This document shows, piece by piece, positions 23,006 to 32,891 of a stretch of 64,000 bases of DNA (its first letter is position 1; each line of letters begins with the position of its first letter). Below the pieces are notes generated by a model, which saw nothing but the letters and a program-made list of their open reading frames with translations, ran no database searches and was not told where the DNA came from. Origin of the DNA: Pseudomonas kribbensis. GTDB taxonomy: Bacteria > Pseudomonadota > Gammaproteobacteria > Pseudomonadales > Pseudomonadaceae. Position numbers and translations under genes: made by a program. The stretch spans positions 372,001 to 436,000 of the forward strand of contig NZ_CP029608.1 in NCBI RefSeq assembly GCF_003352185.1, read 5' to 3'.

Positions 23006-25465
23006 GTGAAAGGTATGTTCAAGCAGTCGGCACAGACGCGCAGCAACCACGGCAGAAACATCGTGCACCGGACCCTGTTGGCTCAGGCGATCATCACCGG
23101 CCTGTTCGGTTCGACCCTGGTGCAGGCGCAAACCGGGGATGCTGCCGCACAGGAAACCGGTGCGCAGCAGCGCCAGGTGACGCTCTCGTTGCCTTCCCAG
23201 TCCCTCGATCAATCCCTGACCGCATTTGCCGATCAGGCCGGCTTGCGCCTGCTCTACACCACTGCCGACGTCGAAGGCGTGCAGGCCGATGCGCTGAACG
23301 GTTCGATGAGCGTCGCCCAGGCGTTGCAGACGCTGCTGGCCGGCAGCGGAATGAGCTGGGAATTCAGCGACGCGCGGACGGTGATCCTGCGCCGTGCAAA
23401 GGCACCGGCGGACGCCATGACGCTCAAGCCGATCGAAGTCAGCGTGGCTTCGCGCACCAGCACCGCCATCAGTGAGATTCCCGGCACGGTGTGGGTGGTC
23501 GATCAGACCCAGTTGCGCGAACAACTGCAAACCGGTGTCAGCCTCAAGGAGGCCATCGGCAAACTGGTGCCGGGCCTCGACCTGGCGCCGGAAGGGCGTA
23601 CCAACTACGGCCAGAACATGCGCGGGCGCAACGTGCTGGTGATGATCGACGGCGTCAGCCAGAACAGCTCGCGTGGTCTGTCGCGCCAGTTCGACAGCAT
23701 CTCGCCGTTCAACGTCGAGCGCGTCGAAGTGCTGTCCGGCGCCAGTGCTATATATGGCGGTGGTGCCACCGGCGGCATCATCAATATCGTCACCAAGAAG
23801 GCCACTCCGGGCCCGGCGCAATTCGAAACCCAGATCGGTGCCAGCAGCGGCTTCAACAACAGTGACGATCTCTCCACGCGCATCGCGCAATCGGTCAGCG
23901 GCGGCAACGACAATATCAGCGGTCGCCTCGGAATTGCCGGCGAGCAGAACAAGGCGTTCTACGACGGTGCCGGCAAGCAGATCTTCATCGACAACACCCA
24001 GACCGACCTGCAATACAACCGCACCATCGACGTCATGGGCAGCCTGGCGATGCGCTTCAACGACGAGCAGACCCTCGATCTGCTGGCGCAGTATTACGAC
24101 TCGGGCAACAACGGCGACACCGGTATCTACTTTCCCAACCTGAAATACCAGAAGCCGTCGAATCTGGAAGACGCCGAACTGCGCAGCGGTTACTCCACCG
24201 ACCTCGATCCGCGCACCAAGCGCGTGCTGCTCAATGCCAACTACCACCACAGCGATGTGCTGGGGCAGGACTTCTACCTGCAAGCGTCGTATCGCACGGA
24301 AGATAACAACTTCTACCCGTTCCCCTACTACAACACCGGCAAACCGGTAGGTTCCAAGGGCGTGTACTTCGCCGCTTCGCAACAGAACTTCGAGGTCAGC
24401 AGCCTCAAGGCGCTGTTCGCCAAGGAGTGGCAATCCTTCAAGTTCACCTATGGCGTGGACCTGGACCGCGAGCGCTTCAACGCCGAGCAGAGCACCTTCG
24501 ATCAGCGCGTGTCTTCGGAAAGCGGCGGGCTGGATCTGGATACGTTGAGCAAGGCCCCGCGCTATCCGAGCTACCGCGTCGACGGTCTCTCCGGTTACGG
24601 CCAGCTCGACTGGTACGCCACGGACAACCTGACCGTCTCCGGCGGCATGCGTCGTCAGCAGATGGACGTGGATGTCGGCAACTTCAAAGGCATCGCCGGC
24701 GGCAGCAACGATTACGCGGTCAACCTGTACAACCTCGGCACCATTTACGATTTCAAGAACGGCCATCAGCTGTGGGTCAACTACGGCGAAGGTTTCGATC
24801 TGCCGGACCCCGCCAAGTTTTACGGCAAGCCGGGCCTGAGCGTCGCTGACAACCCGTTGGCGGGCATCAAGAGCCGTCAGGTGGAAACCGGCTGGCGCTA
24901 CTCCGACAGCGACTGGGACGCCCAGGCGGCGCTGTATTACATCTGGTCGGACAAAGTCATCACCACCGACAGCGCCACCCTGACCATCGACGTGATCGAC
25001 CAGAAGAGCCGCGACTACGGCTTCGAAGGCGCACTGACCCGACACTTCCAGAGCGGCTGGGAAGCGGGCAGCACCCTGCACCTGGTGCGTTCGGAAGAAG
25101 AGGGCGCCAACGGCGACTGGATCAAGCGCGACGCCCGCTACGCCTCGCTGTCGAAATCCACCGCGTTCATCGGCTGGAAGGGCGACCGCACCAGCGCCCG
25201 CCTGCAAGGCAATCACGCCTTCACCCTCAAGGACGACGCCGACCACAAGATCAGCGGCTACACCACCTTCGACCTGCTCGGCAGCCGCGACACCGAATTC
25301 GGTACCTTCAGCGGCGGCATCCAGAACCTGCTGGACAAGCAATACAGCACGGTCTGGGGTCAGCGGGCGACGCTGTTCTACTCGCCGACCTACGGCCCGG
25401 CGTACCTGTATGACTATCAGGGCCGTGGGCGGACGTATACGTTGAGCTGGTCGATGGCTTATTGA
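23006..25465 (+). CDS. TonB-dependent aerobactin-type siderophore receptor with signalling domain
   Basis: This 819-residue outer-membrane receptor starts at GTG 23006 with GGAAGGA upstream. A signal peptide ends near VQAQ. An STN signalling domain follows (VTLSLPSQSLDQSLTAFADQ through ARTVIL, about residues 48-125). The plug (LKEAIGKLVPGLDL, RTNYGQNMRGRN, GGGATGGIINIVTKK) precedes the 22-strand barrel, ending TLSWSMAY. The plug RTNYGQNMRGR region and the C-terminal STVWGQRATLFYSPTYGPAY closely resemble IutA, the E. coli aerobactin receptor, which has no STN domain. It should import a citrate-hydroxamate siderophore (aerobactin, schizokinen or rhizobactin class) and signal through FecR to FecI. 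The ligand is inferred. Confidence 0.87.
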   Translation: MKGMFKQSAQTRSNHGRNIVHRTLLAQAIITGLFGSTLVQAQTGDAAAQETGAQQRQVTLSLPSQSLDQSLTAFADQAGLRLLYTTADVEGVQADALNGSMSVAQALQTLLAGSGMSWEFSDARTVILRRAKAPADAMTLKPIEVSVASRTSTAISEIPGTVWVVDQTQLREQLQTGVSLKEAIGKLVPGLDLAPEGRTNYGQNMRGRNVLVMIDGVSQNSSRGLSRQFDSISPFNVERVEVLSGASAIYGGGATGGIINIVTKKATPGPAQFETQIGASSGFNNSDDLSTRIAQSVSGGNDNISGRLGIAGEQNKAFYDGAGKQIFIDNTQTDLQYNRTIDVMGSLAMRFNDEQTLDLLAQYYDSGNNGDTGIYFPNLKYQKPSNLEDAELRSGYSTDLDPRTKRVLLNANYHHSDVLGQDFYLQASYRTEDNNFYPFPYYNTGKPVGSKGVYFAASQQNFEVSSLKALFAKEWQSFKFTYGVDLDRERFNAEQSTFDQRVSSESGGLDLDTLSKAPRYPSYRVDGLSGYGQLDWYATDNLTVSGGMRRQQMDVDVGNFKGIAGGSNDYAVNLYNLGTIYDFKNGHQLWVNYGEGFDLPDPAKFYGKPGLSVADNPLAGIKSRQVETGWRYSDSDWDAQAALYYIWSDKVITTDSATLTIDVIDQKSRDYGFEGALTRHFQSGWEAGSTLHLVRSEEEGANGDWIKRDARYASLSKSTAFIGWKGDRTSARLQGNHAFTLKDDADHKISGYTTFDLLGSRDTEFGTFSGGIQNLLDKQYSTVWGQRATLFYSPTYGPAYLYDYQGRGRTYTLSWSMAY

Positions 25466-25479
25466 TCGGCTGAAAAGAC

Positions 25480-25515
25480 AAAACCCGCGATCTCTGGAAA
25501 GGGATCGCGGGTTTT
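25480..25515 (+). terminator. Terminator of the receptor gene
   Basis: AAAACCCGCGATC (25480-25492) and GATCGCGGGTTTT (25503-25515) form a 13-base stem followed by T residues, 15 bases after the receptor stop codon. Confidence 0.9.
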
Positions 25516-25564
25516 TTCGGGCTGCGAGATGGGCCGGATTCCGCCGCCATCAAATTGCAGGCAT

Positions 25565-25596
25565 AAAAAAACCCTGAATCTTGCGATTCAGGGTTT
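25565..25596 (-). terminator. Terminator of tRNA-Phe
   Basis: AAACCCTGAATC (25569-25580) and GATTCAGGGTTT (25585-25596) form a stem with loop TTGC; on the minus strand T residues follow. It lies eight bases after the tRNA 3' end. Confidence 0.85.
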
Positions 25597-25604
25597 TCGG
25601 TATT

Positions 25605-25680
25605 TGGTGCCCAGAGACGGAATCGAACCGCCGACACGGGGATTTTCAATCCCCTGCTCTACCGACTGAGCTATCTGGGC
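25605..25680 (-). tRNA. tRNA-Phe (anticodon GAA)
   Basis: This 76-base tRNA with encoded CCA has acceptor stem GCCCAGA/TCTGGGC, anticodon stem GGGGA/TCCCC with loop TTGAAAA (GAA, phenylalanine), and T-loop TTCGATT. It lies 103 bases downstream of yggX on the same strand, as in P. aeruginosa. Confidence 0.97.
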
Positions 25681-25783
25681 AACGGGGCGCATTAAAAGGG
25701 TTTTTCGGATTTACGTCAACGACTTTTTTAAAATTTCTTAAATTAATTCCGTCGCTTACGATCCGACCCCCGATTTCCGCTGA

Positions 25784-26056
25784 TTATTCCGCTGGCGGAA
25801 CGTAGCCTTCGGCCTGGGCGTATTCCTCGCCGGAGAAGTACTTGTCCATTTCGCCCTGCAGATATTTGCGGTCTTCGGCGTTCATCATGTTCAGGCGTTT
25901 TTCGTTGATCAGCAGGGTCTGGTGTTTCTGCCAGTCGGCCCAGGCCTTGGCCGAGACGTGTTCGAAGATGTCCTGGCCCTTGGCGCCCGGGTACGGTGGG
26001 CGCTCCAGACCTTCGAGTTGTTCTTTGTACTTGCGGCACATTACGGTGCGGGTCAT
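25784..26056 (-). CDS. yggX: Fe(2+)-trafficking protein YggX
   Basis: This 90-residue protein protects iron-sulfur clusters and takes part in iron trafficking under oxidative stress. The family's conserved cysteine is at residue 7 ([17 protein letters not shown]), and the family core [29 protein letters not shown] is intact. The ATG overlaps the mutY stop by four bases (ATGA), the usual mutY-yggX pair that links repair of oxidised DNA to protection against iron-driven damage. The length is standard. Confidence 0.96.
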   Translation of the reverse strand: MTRTVMCRKYKEQLEGLERPPYPGAKGQDIFEHVSAKAWADWQKHQTLLINEKRLNMMNAEDRKYLQGEMDKYFSGEEYAQAEGYVPPAE

Positions 26057-27120
26057 GTCGACTCTCCTGCATTCAAGACGGCGGCCGCGCGTTCGAGCAA
26101 GGTCTTGACCGGGGCGGCGAGGCCCAGGCGCGGCGGGGTGGCGAGGTTATACCAGAGCCAGTCGGCCTCGGCCACGTGACCGCCGGCTTCCTGTACCTGG
26201 ACCAGCCAGGGTTCGATGGACAACTGAAAATGGCTGAAGGTATGGACGAGGCTTGGCAGCGCCTGCTGCTCGCCCAGTTCCAGCGAGTGCTGCGCGGCGA
26301 GGTGTGGCAGGTCGTCGAGGTCGTCGAGTTCCGGCAGGCTCCATAAACCGCCCCACAATCCGCTGGACGGGCGGCGGTAAAGCAGAATCGCGCCGTCCTC
26401 GTTGGCCAGCAGCGGCATCAGCGTGCGTTTCTGCGGAATGGCTTTACGAGGCTTGGGAATCGGGTAACGGGTCTCCAGGCCGAGCATGTGCGCTTCGCAA
26501 CCCTTTTCCAGCGGGCACAGCAGGCAGCTCGGTTTGCTGCGGGTGCACAGCGTGGCGCCCAAATCCATCATCGCCTGGGTGTAGGCGTTGACCCGATCCT
26601 GCGGCGTGAAGCGCTCTGCGTTGGCCCACAGTTGCTTGGCGACCTTAGGCTCGCCGGGGTAGCCCTCCTGCGCGGTAAAGCGCGCCAGCACCCGTTTGAC
26701 GTTGCCGTCGAGGATCGGCGCCCGCAGGCCCATGCTGATGCTGGCAATCGCGCCGGCGGTGGACAGGCCAATGCCCGGCAAGTCCGTGAGCTTCTCGACA
26801 TCGCGCGGAAACTCGCCGCCGTACTGGCTGACGACGATCTTCGCGGTCTTCTGCAGATTGCGCGCACGGGTGTAGTAACCCAGCCCGGTCCACAGGTGCA
26901 GCACTTCGTCCTCCGGTGCTTCGGCCAAAGCCTCGACCGTCGGCAGCGCAGTCATGAACCGGTCGAAGTAATTGAGCACGGTGCTGACCTGAGTCTGCTG
27001 CAACATGATCTCGGACACCCACACCCGATACGGGTTGATGTTCTGTTGCCAGGGCAAATCATGGCGGCCGTGGCGGTCGAACCATTCCAGCACCGCCGTG
27101 GAAAACTGCTCCGCTCTCAT
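26053..27120 (-). CDS. mutY: A/G-specific adenine DNA glycosylase MutY
   Basis: MutY removes adenine mispaired with 8-oxoguanine. This 355-residue protein has the catalytic Glu region [19 protein letters not shown] (about residues 32-50) and the helix-hairpin-helix [18 protein letters not shown] with the catalytic Asp downstream ([10 protein letters not shown], about 137-146). The iron-sulfur cluster cysteines are in [17 protein letters not shown] (about 191-207). The C-terminal NUDIX-like domain (about 225-350) recognises 8-oxoguanine. The gene overlaps asmA upstream and yggX downstream by four bases each, giving an asmA-mutY-yggX operon. Confidence 0.96.
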   Translation of the reverse strand: MRAEQFSTAVLEWFDRHGRHDLPWQQNINPYRVWVSEIMLQQTQVSTVLNYFDRFMTALPTVEALAEAPEDEVLHLWTGLGYYTRARNLQKTAKIVVSQYGGEFPRDVEKLTDLPGIGLSTAGAIASISMGLRAPILDGNVKRVLARFTAQEGYPGEPKVAKQLWANAERFTPQDRVNAYTQAMMDLGATLCTRSKPSCLLCPLEKGCEAHMLGLETRYPIPKPRKAIPQKRTLMPLLANEDGAILLYRRPSSGLWGGLWSLPELDDLDDLPHLAAQHSLELGEQQALPSLVHTFSHFQLSIEPWLVQVQEAGGHVAEADWLWYNLATPPRLGLAAPVKTLLERAAAVLNAGEST

Positions 27121-29348
27121 CGCTTGAACAGCCCCTTCAATGCGTTTTTCAGTTCCGGGCTGACTTTGTCGCCCAGTTTCTCGTCGATTTTTTCGCTGAG
27201 CTTGTCGCCGGCCATTTTGGTCGCGACCTGGCCGAGGCGTTCGTTATCCACGCGGCAAGCCTTGGCCCCCAGTTCCAGCGGGCCACGGCAGCGTAGCGGC
27301 CATTCGATGCCGACGAATTTTTCGCCGACCTGGCAGGCCGGGTCCGGCATGGCGCTGGTGTCGCCTTCCACGATGATGCCGACGCGATAGTCCATGCCCA
27401 GCACTTTCAGGTCGATGTCGCCGTCACCGTTGACGGTCATGCCCGGGATTCGCACCTTCAGGTCCGGGTTGCTGGCGACGCCGTTGCGGAACGTCAGGTT
27501 GCCCTTGAGTTCCTGGAACGGCGTGTCCTTGCCCCGTGGCTCGCCGCTCAGGGATTTGCGGTTGAGGGTGGCGATGCCCTTGCACAGTTGCTGTTCAAGG
27601 TTGGCGTTGAGCAACACGCCGTTGTTGATCACGAAACTGGCGTTGCCGTTGAGGGTGTCGATCAGCGCCTGCTGGCTGTTGCCGCTACCGGTGACGGTGC
27701 TGGTGAGGTTCACCAGGCCTTTGACCGGCGGATTCTTGCCCTGGCTTTCGAGGATTTTTTCCACCGGCACGCGGTTGATCCGGGTTTGCAGGTTCAACAG
27801 CGGTGCATTCGGGCGCACGTCCAGCGTGCCCTTGGCTTCGAAGTCGCCGTTGTACAACTCGCCGCGCAGGTTTTCCAGGGTCAGCAGGCCGCCCTGGCCG
27901 GTGGCTTTCAGCGCGGCGTTCTGGATCGGCAATTTGTCGAGGGTCAACTGGCCGAAGGTCAGATCGGCGTTCACGTCCAGTTTGCTCAGGCGCTCCACCG
28001 GAAACAGGCGCTCGGTGCTCCAGGCGCTTTTGCTCGGTTTGTCCGGCAGCGGGGTGCTGCCGGCGCCGGCCATGGCGTCGGCTTCGGTGCTGGCGACTTC
28101 AGTCTGGCGTGCCTGGGTGGCGCTGGCGGCTTTTTCCGATTTCGGCGGCAGGTAGCGGTCGACGTTGAAGGTGTCGGCCTTGAGGATCGCCCGCAGCGAT
28201 TGCTTGGCGAAGTCTTCGACGGCGATGCGGCCGCTGAAGCTGCTGTCGTCGAGTTTCAGGTTGATGTTGTCCAGCGCCAGGCTGGTCGGTGTGGCAGCGA
28301 CACGGCTGACCAGCTCGACTTTGCTCAGGCTGCCTTCGGCCATGGCCGGGAGGGTCTGGCCGATGCTGTCGACGAACTTCGCCAGATCGAACTGGGCGAT
28401 GGAGATCGCGCCGGTGATTTGCGGGGTCTTGTCCAGATCGTTGGCCTTCAGTTCACCCAGTGCGCGCAACTGGTTGGCGGAGATCTTGATCCCGGTCCAT
28501 TCGGCGACATTTGCAGCCTTGTCCAGCAGCATCTGCCCTTGGGCGGAGAACGTCATGGCTTTGCCTTGCAGCGGATCGCCGGTCAGTTCGCCGGACAGCT
28601 TCAGGTCTTCGAACTTGTAGCGTTGCAGGGCGCGCTCGATGCGCAGCTCGCCGTTCAGCTCGGTGCGAACTCGCAGCACGGGCTGATTGGTGCTGAGGAA
28701 CGCGGTGGCTTTCAGCGGAATGTTGGTCGAATCGTGCACCGCACCGGTGCTCAGCTGGATGCTTTCGGCGCTGAACTGCTTGCCGGTCTGTTCGTCGTTG
28801 TATTCAACCCGGGCGTTGTTGACGGTCAGGCTGTCGATGTCGAGGCGGATCGGCTGCGGCGGCTTTTCCGGCTGGGCAGGTGTTTCGGCGACCGGTTCGC
28901 CGGCGGCAGCTGGCGGGGTGCTGCCCGGCGCAGGGGCGGCAGTCGGCAGCTTGCCGATGTCTTCCCAGTTGCCGTGGCCATTCTTGTCACGGTTCAGGCG
29001 CAGGTTCAGGCCTTCGACGCGCACGTCGCTCATCTGCACTTCGCGGCGCAGCAGCGGCAGCACGCGCACCGACAGACCGAGCATCTGCAGATCGGCATAC
29101 GGCTCGTCAGGCTTGATCAGGGTGGCGACGCTGGCCTCGTGCAATTCCAGGCCGAGCCACGGGAACAGGCTCCAGCCGATATCGCCATTGAGCGTCAGCT
29201 CGATGTGGGCCTTGTCGCGGGCTATCTGGCGGATCTCGTTTTTGTAGTCGTTGGGATCGAAGAAGTGGGTCAGGGCGAAGCCCGCCGCCACAATGATCAG
29301 CAACAGCCCGAGAAGTACCAGACCCAGGATTTTGCCGAACGCTTTCAT
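27117..29348 (-). CDS. AsmA-family protein
   Basis: This 743-residue protein has an N-terminal membrane anchor (ILGLVLLGLLLIIVAAGFALTHFF, residues 8-31) and a long periplasmic AsmA-like region. The N-terminal chorein-like part includes GDIGWSLFPWLGLELHEASV (about 55-74), and the C-terminal AsmA domain, about 440-700, includes LENLRGELYNGDFEAKGTLDV and LNTL-type segments. AsmA-like proteins bridge the periplasm and are linked to phospholipid transport to the outer membrane. A proline/alanine-rich insert lies near 135-165. It is the first gene of the asmA-mutY-yggX operon and overlaps mutY by four bases. Confidence 0.9.
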   Translation of the reverse strand: MKAFGKILGLVLLGLLLIIVAAGFALTHFFDPNDYKNEIRQIARDKAHIELTLNGDIGWSLFPWLGLELHEASVATLIKPDEPYADLQMLGLSVRVLPLLRREVQMSDVRVEGLNLRLNRDKNGHGNWEDIGKLPTAAPAPGSTPPAAAGEPVAETPAQPEKPPQPIRLDIDSLTVNNARVEYNDEQTGKQFSAESIQLSTGAVHDSTNIPLKATAFLSTNQPVLRVRTELNGELRIERALQRYKFEDLKLSGELTGDPLQGKAMTFSAQGQMLLDKAANVAEWTGIKISANQLRALGELKANDLDKTPQITGAISIAQFDLAKFVDSIGQTLPAMAEGSLSKVELVSRVAATPTSLALDNINLKLDDSSFSGRIAVEDFAKQSLRAILKADTFNVDRYLPPKSEKAASATQARQTEVASTEADAMAGAGSTPLPDKPSKSAWSTERLFPVERLSKLDVNADLTFGQLTLDKLPIQNAALKATGQGGLLTLENLRGELYNGDFEAKGTLDVRPNAPLLNLQTRINRVPVEKILESQGKNPPVKGLVNLTSTVTGSGNSQQALIDTLNGNASFVINNGVLLNANLEQQLCKGIATLNRKSLSGEPRGKDTPFQELKGNLTFRNGVASNPDLKVRIPGMTVNGDGDIDLKVLGMDYRVGIIVEGDTSAMPDPACQVGEKFVGIEWPLRCRGPLELGAKACRVDNERLGQVATKMAGDKLSEKIDEKLGDKVSPELKNALKGLFKR

Positions 29349-29702
29349 GGGCGAGTCCTTGTAGTTAGTCGAATTCGTAATTTAGCCGGGGAGTATAGCG
29401 CTGCCTGACCCCGTGCTGGTGCTGTGTCCTGAGGAGCCTCTTGAACCGCGGCGTGCAGCGCTTCGACAACGGTCGGCGGGAGGGTTCCCCGGTGATATGA
29501 GATCAGATGACTCGAAAAAGGTGATATCAGTTTGGTTTTTCTGTCACGTGCAGATGGTAACCTTCGCCCGTTCGTCCGTCCCTCTGCGACTTTTGGTCGC
29601 GCTTCAAGGAGCTCCACCCACTAACACGGTCATGCCTGCGTGCATAAAGGCCGGGGGTGAGCAGTGGCTGACGAACACATACTAATAATTGGGGGATACA
29701 CA
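29349..29702. other. Divergent intergenic region between asmA and the MFS gene
   Basis: This 354-base gap contains promoters for both divergent genes, but none stands out. A small hairpin GCGAC/GTCGC lies near 29587-29601. The open frame at 29345-29617 has no ribosome-binding site and is not called. Confidence 0.4.
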
Positions 29703-31367
29703 ATGAGCACGAGCATCACGGCGGACGGCCTCAGCGCCGCCCAGCCTGCGTTCCTGTCCAAGGAACGCATCATCGCCAAGCCCGGTTTCAACCGCTGGCT
29801 GGTCCCACCGGCCGCTCTGGCCATTCACCTGTGCATCGGCATGGCTTACGGTTTTTCCGTGTTCTGGTTGCCGCTGTCCAAGGCACTGGGCATCACCGCG
29901 CCGGTGGCTTGCGCGCCGGACATGGGCTTCATCGCACAAGTCTTCTCGTCGCAATGCGACTGGCCGATCTCCATGCTCGGCTGGATCTACACCCTGTTCT
30001 TCATCTTCCTCGGCTGCTCGGCAGCGATCTGGGGCGGCTGGCTCGAACACGCCGGGCCACGCAAGGCCGGCGTTGTATCGGCTCTGTGCTGGTGCGGCGG
30101 TCTGCTGATTTCCGCGCTGGGTATTTATACCCACCAGATCTGGCTGATGTGGATCGGCTCCGGCGTGATCGGCGGTATCGGTCTGGGCCTGGGCTATATC
30201 TCGCCGGTCTCGACCCTGATCAAGTGGTTCCCGGACAAGCGCGGCATGGCGACCGGCATGGCGATCATGGGTTTTGGTGGCGGCGCGATGGTTGGCGCTC
30301 CACTGGCAACCGCACTGATGAGCCATTTCGCGTCGCCAACCGGCGTGGGCGTATGGCAGAGCTTCGTGGCCATGGCCGCGATCTACTTCGTGTTCATGAT
30401 CGGTGGTGCACTGGCTTACCGCGTGCCGCCAACCGGCTGGAAGCCTGAAGGCTGGACCGCGCCGGCGAAGAAAGCCTCGAATGCGATGATCACCCACCGT
30501 CACGTTCACGTGAATGTGGCGTGGAAAACCCCGCAATTCCGTCTGGTGTGGCTGGTGCTGTGCCTGAACGTGTCGGCCGGTATCGGCATCCTCGGCATGG
30601 CTTCGCCACTGCTGCAGGAAGTGTTCGGCGGCAAGCTGCTGGGCAACGATCTGCCGTTCGGTCAACTGGATGCCGGTCAACTGGCTTCCATCGCTGCCAT
30701 TGCAGCCGGTTTCACCGGTCTGCTGAGCCTGTTCAACATCGGCGGTCGTTTCTTCTGGGCGTCGTTCTCGGACTACCTGGGCCGCAAGAACACTTACTTC
30801 GTGTTCTTCGCACTGGGCTTTGCGCTGTACGCGCTGATCCCGAACCTTGGTCACTTGGGCAACGTTGCGCTGTTCGTGGCGGCGTTCTGCATCATCCTGT
30901 CGATGTACGGCGGTGGTTTTGCGACCGTTCCGGCCTATCTGGCCGACCTGTTCGGCACGCAGATGGTCGGTGCGATCCACGGTCGCCTGCTGACCGCCTG
31001 GGCCGCCGCTGGCGTGCTGGGTCCGGTGTTAGTGAACTACCTGCGTGAGTATCAGTTAAGCATCGGTGTTGAACGCGCCGCGGCTTACGACATCACCCTG
31101 TACATCCTCGCCGGCCTGCTGGTGCTGGGTTTCCTGTGCAACCTGCTGGTGCGCCCGGTGGCGGACAAGTACTTCATGACCGACGCCGAACTGGCCGCCG
31201 AACAGGCGCTGGGCCACGACAAGGGTGCCGACAGCAGCACCGTGCTGGAGTGGAAAGCCGCGCCGGGCAGCAAGCCGCTGGCAATCGCTGCGTGGCTGGT
31301 GGTCGGGATTCCGTTGGCTTGGGGTGTGTGGGTAACCCTGCAGAAGACGGCGGTTCTGTTTCACTAA
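29703..31367 (+). CDS. MFS transporter, OFA (oxalate/formate antiporter) family
   Basis: This 554-residue transporter starts at ATG 29703 with a GGGGGA site upstream; the longer frame to 29664 is less likely. It has twelve major facilitator segments plus a late extra C-terminal hydrophobic segment (ALAIAAWLVVGIPLAWGVWV, about residues 520-540). OFA signatures include LCIGMAYGFSVFWLPLSKAL at the first helix, GGIGLGLGYISPVSTLIKWFPDKRGMATGMAIMGFGGG, and NIGGRFFWASFSDYLGRKNTYFVFF. The family exchanges carboxylates such as oxalate, formate or pyruvate. The substrate here is unknown. It is a single gene; a REPIN follows. Confidence 0.87.
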   Translation: MSTSITADGLSAAQPAFLSKERIIAKPGFNRWLVPPAALAIHLCIGMAYGFSVFWLPLSKALGITAPVACAPDMGFIAQVFSSQCDWPISMLGWIYTLFFIFLGCSAAIWGGWLEHAGPRKAGVVSALCWCGGLLISALGIYTHQIWLMWIGSGVIGGIGLGLGYISPVSTLIKWFPDKRGMATGMAIMGFGGGAMVGAPLATALMSHFASPTGVGVWQSFVAMAAIYFVFMIGGALAYRVPPTGWKPEGWTAPAKKASNAMITHRHVHVNVAWKTPQFRLVWLVLCLNVSAGIGILGMASPLLQEVFGGKLLGNDLPFGQLDAGQLASIAAIAAGFTGLLSLFNIGGRFFWASFSDYLGRKNTYFVFFALGFALYALIPNLGHLGNVALFVAAFCIILSMYGGGFATVPAYLADLFGTQMVGAIHGRLLTAWAAAGVLGPVLVNYLREYQLSIGVERAAAYDITLYILAGLLVLGFLCNLLVRPVADKYFMTDAELAAEQALGHDKGADSSTVLEWKAAPGSKPLAIAAWLVVGIPLAWGVWVTLQKTAVLFH

Positions 31368-31412
31368 GTAGCCAGGCGCTGGCCTGAAAATCTTCAGGTC
31401 AGCGCCAAATCC

Positions 31413-31502
31413 TGTGGGAGCGAGCTTGCTCGCGATAGCGGTCTGACAGTCGACAGTGATGTTGAATGTGCGGCCCTCATCGCGAGCAGGCTCGCTCCCA
31501 CA
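31413..31502. repeat. REPIN (paired REP sequences) of the P. fluorescens type
   Basis: The left arm TGTGGGAGCGAGCTTGCTCG starts at 31413 and an inverted arm, CGAGCAGGCTCGCTCCCACA, ends at 31502, with about 50 unrelated bases between. These are the standard inward-facing REP pairs mobilised by RAYT transposases in the fluorescens group. It lies in the gap between the MFS gene and hisB. Confidence 0.92.
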
Positions 31503-31659
31503 TGTGTTTTCAGGGTGCCTGTAATGGCTTGTATGGACATGTCTACCCGCGACAGCCGGGGCTTCTATCCGTCAGTCATCTCACGTCTCGTGTTTCTGTT
31601 TCGGCCCCGCGCCCCTATAATGGCTGCCTTTTTCGCCCAATGATTTTGCGGAGCTGGTG

Positions 31660-32253
31660 ATGGCCGAACGTAAGGCGTCTGTCGAGCGCGACACTCTGGA
31701 AACCCAGATCAAAGCCTCGATCAACCTTGATGGCACCGGAAAGGCCCGATTCGATATCGGTGTTCCTTTTCTTGAGCACATGCTGGATCAGATCGCCCGT
31801 CACGGGTTGATCGACCTGGATATCCAATGCAAGGGCGATCTGCATATCGACGACCACCATACCGTGGAAGACGTCGGTATCACCCTCGGCCAGGCCTTCG
31901 CACAAGCCATCGGCGACAAAAAAGGCATCCGTCGCTACGGCCACGCCTACGTGCCGCTCGATGAAGCGCTGTCGCGCGTAGTGATCGACTTCTCCGGCCG
32001 TCCGGGCCTGCAGATGCACGTGCCGTACACCCGCGCCACCGTTGGCGGCTTCGATGTCGACCTGTTCCAGGAATTCTTCCAGGGCTTCGTCAACCACGCG
32101 CTGGTCAGCCTGCACATCGACAACCTGCGCGGCACCAACACCCACCACCAGATCGAAACCGTGTTCAAGGCTTTCGGCCGCGCACTGCGCATGGCCGTCG
32201 AGCTGGACGAGCGCATGGCCGGCCAGATGCCTTCGACCAAGGGCGTGCTGTAA
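31660..32253 (+). CDS. hisB: Imidazoleglycerol-phosphate dehydratase
   Basis: HisB catalyses the dehydration of imidazole glycerol phosphate in histidine synthesis. This 197-residue monofunctional enzyme (no phosphatase domain, as is usual in Pseudomonas) has the metal-binding histidines in [13 protein letters not shown] (about residues 40-52), [12 protein letters not shown] (about 66-77) and the second pair in [12 protein letters not shown] and NTHHQIE (about 142-170). The start is ATG 31660; an in-frame GTG directly before it is less likely. It leads hisB-hisH-DUF2164-hisA-hisF, and hisH begins one base after its stop region (TAATG). Confidence 0.96.
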   Translation: MAERKASVERDTLETQIKASINLDGTGKARFDIGVPFLEHMLDQIARHGLIDLDIQCKGDLHIDDHHTVEDVGITLGQAFAQAIGDKKGIRRYGHAYVPLDEALSRVVIDFSGRPGLQMHVPYTRATVGGFDVDLFQEFFQGFVNHALVSLHIDNLRGTNTHHQIETVFKAFGRALRMAVELDERMAGQMPSTKGVL

Positions 32254-32891
32254 TGCAGACGGTTGCAGTCATCGATTACGGCATGGGCAACCTGCACTCG
32301 GTGGCCAAGGCCCTCGAGCACGTTGGCGCCGGCAAGGTGCTGATCACCAGTGATGCGGACGTGATCCGCGAAGCCGACCGCGTGGTTTTCCCCGGCGTCG
32401 GTGCGATTCGCGATTGCATGGCGGAGATCCGTCGCCTCGGTTTCGACTCGCTGGTGCGTGAAGTCAGCCAGGACCGCCCGTTCCTCGGGATCTGCGTCGG
32501 CATGCAAGCCTTGCTCGACAGCAGCGAAGAAAACGACGGCGTCGACTGCATCGGCCTGTTCCCGGGCGCGGTGAAGTTCTTCGGCAAAGACCTGCATGAA
32601 GACGGCGAGCACCTGAAAGTTCCGCACATGGGCTGGAACGAAGTGAAGCAGTCGGTGGATCACCCGCTGTGGCACAACATTCCGGACCTGGCGCGTTTCT
32701 ACTTCGTGCACAGCTACTACATCGCCGCCGGTAACCCGCGGCAGGTGGTCGGCAGCGGTCATTACGGGGTCGATTTCGCCGCGGCGCTGGCCGAAGGTTC
32801 GCGTTTTGCCGTGCAGTTCCACCCGGAGAAAAGCCATACCCATGGCCTGCAATTGCTGCAGAACTTCGCGGCGTGGGACGGTCGCTGGTAG
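32253..32891 (+). CDS. hisH: Imidazole glycerol phosphate synthase, glutaminase subunit
   Basis: This 212-residue class I glutamine amidotransferase subunit supplies ammonia to HisF. The catalytic nucleophile lies in [12 protein letters not shown] (about residues 76-87), and the His/Glu pair in [12 protein letters not shown] (about 188-199). An oxyanion strand, [13 protein letters not shown], lies near 46-58. The start overlaps the end of hisB and the stop (TAG) overlaps the next start, so the operon is tightly packed. The length is typical. Confidence 0.96.
   Translation: MQTVAVIDYGMGNLHSVAKALEHVGAGKVLITSDADVIREADRVVFPGVGAIRDCMAEIRRLGFDSLVREVSQDRPFLGICVGMQALLDSSEENDGVDCIGLFPGAVKFFGKDLHEDGEHLKVPHMGWNEVKQSVDHPLWHNIPDLARFYFVHSYYIAAGNPRQVVGSGHYGVDFAAALAEGSRFAVQFHPEKSHTHGLQLLQNFAAWDGRW

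Noticed and set aside
22862..25342. 826-codon open frame on the minus strand
   Set aside because: It is exactly antisense to the siderophore receptor and arises from high GC codon bias; the product has no domain and no ribosome-binding site.
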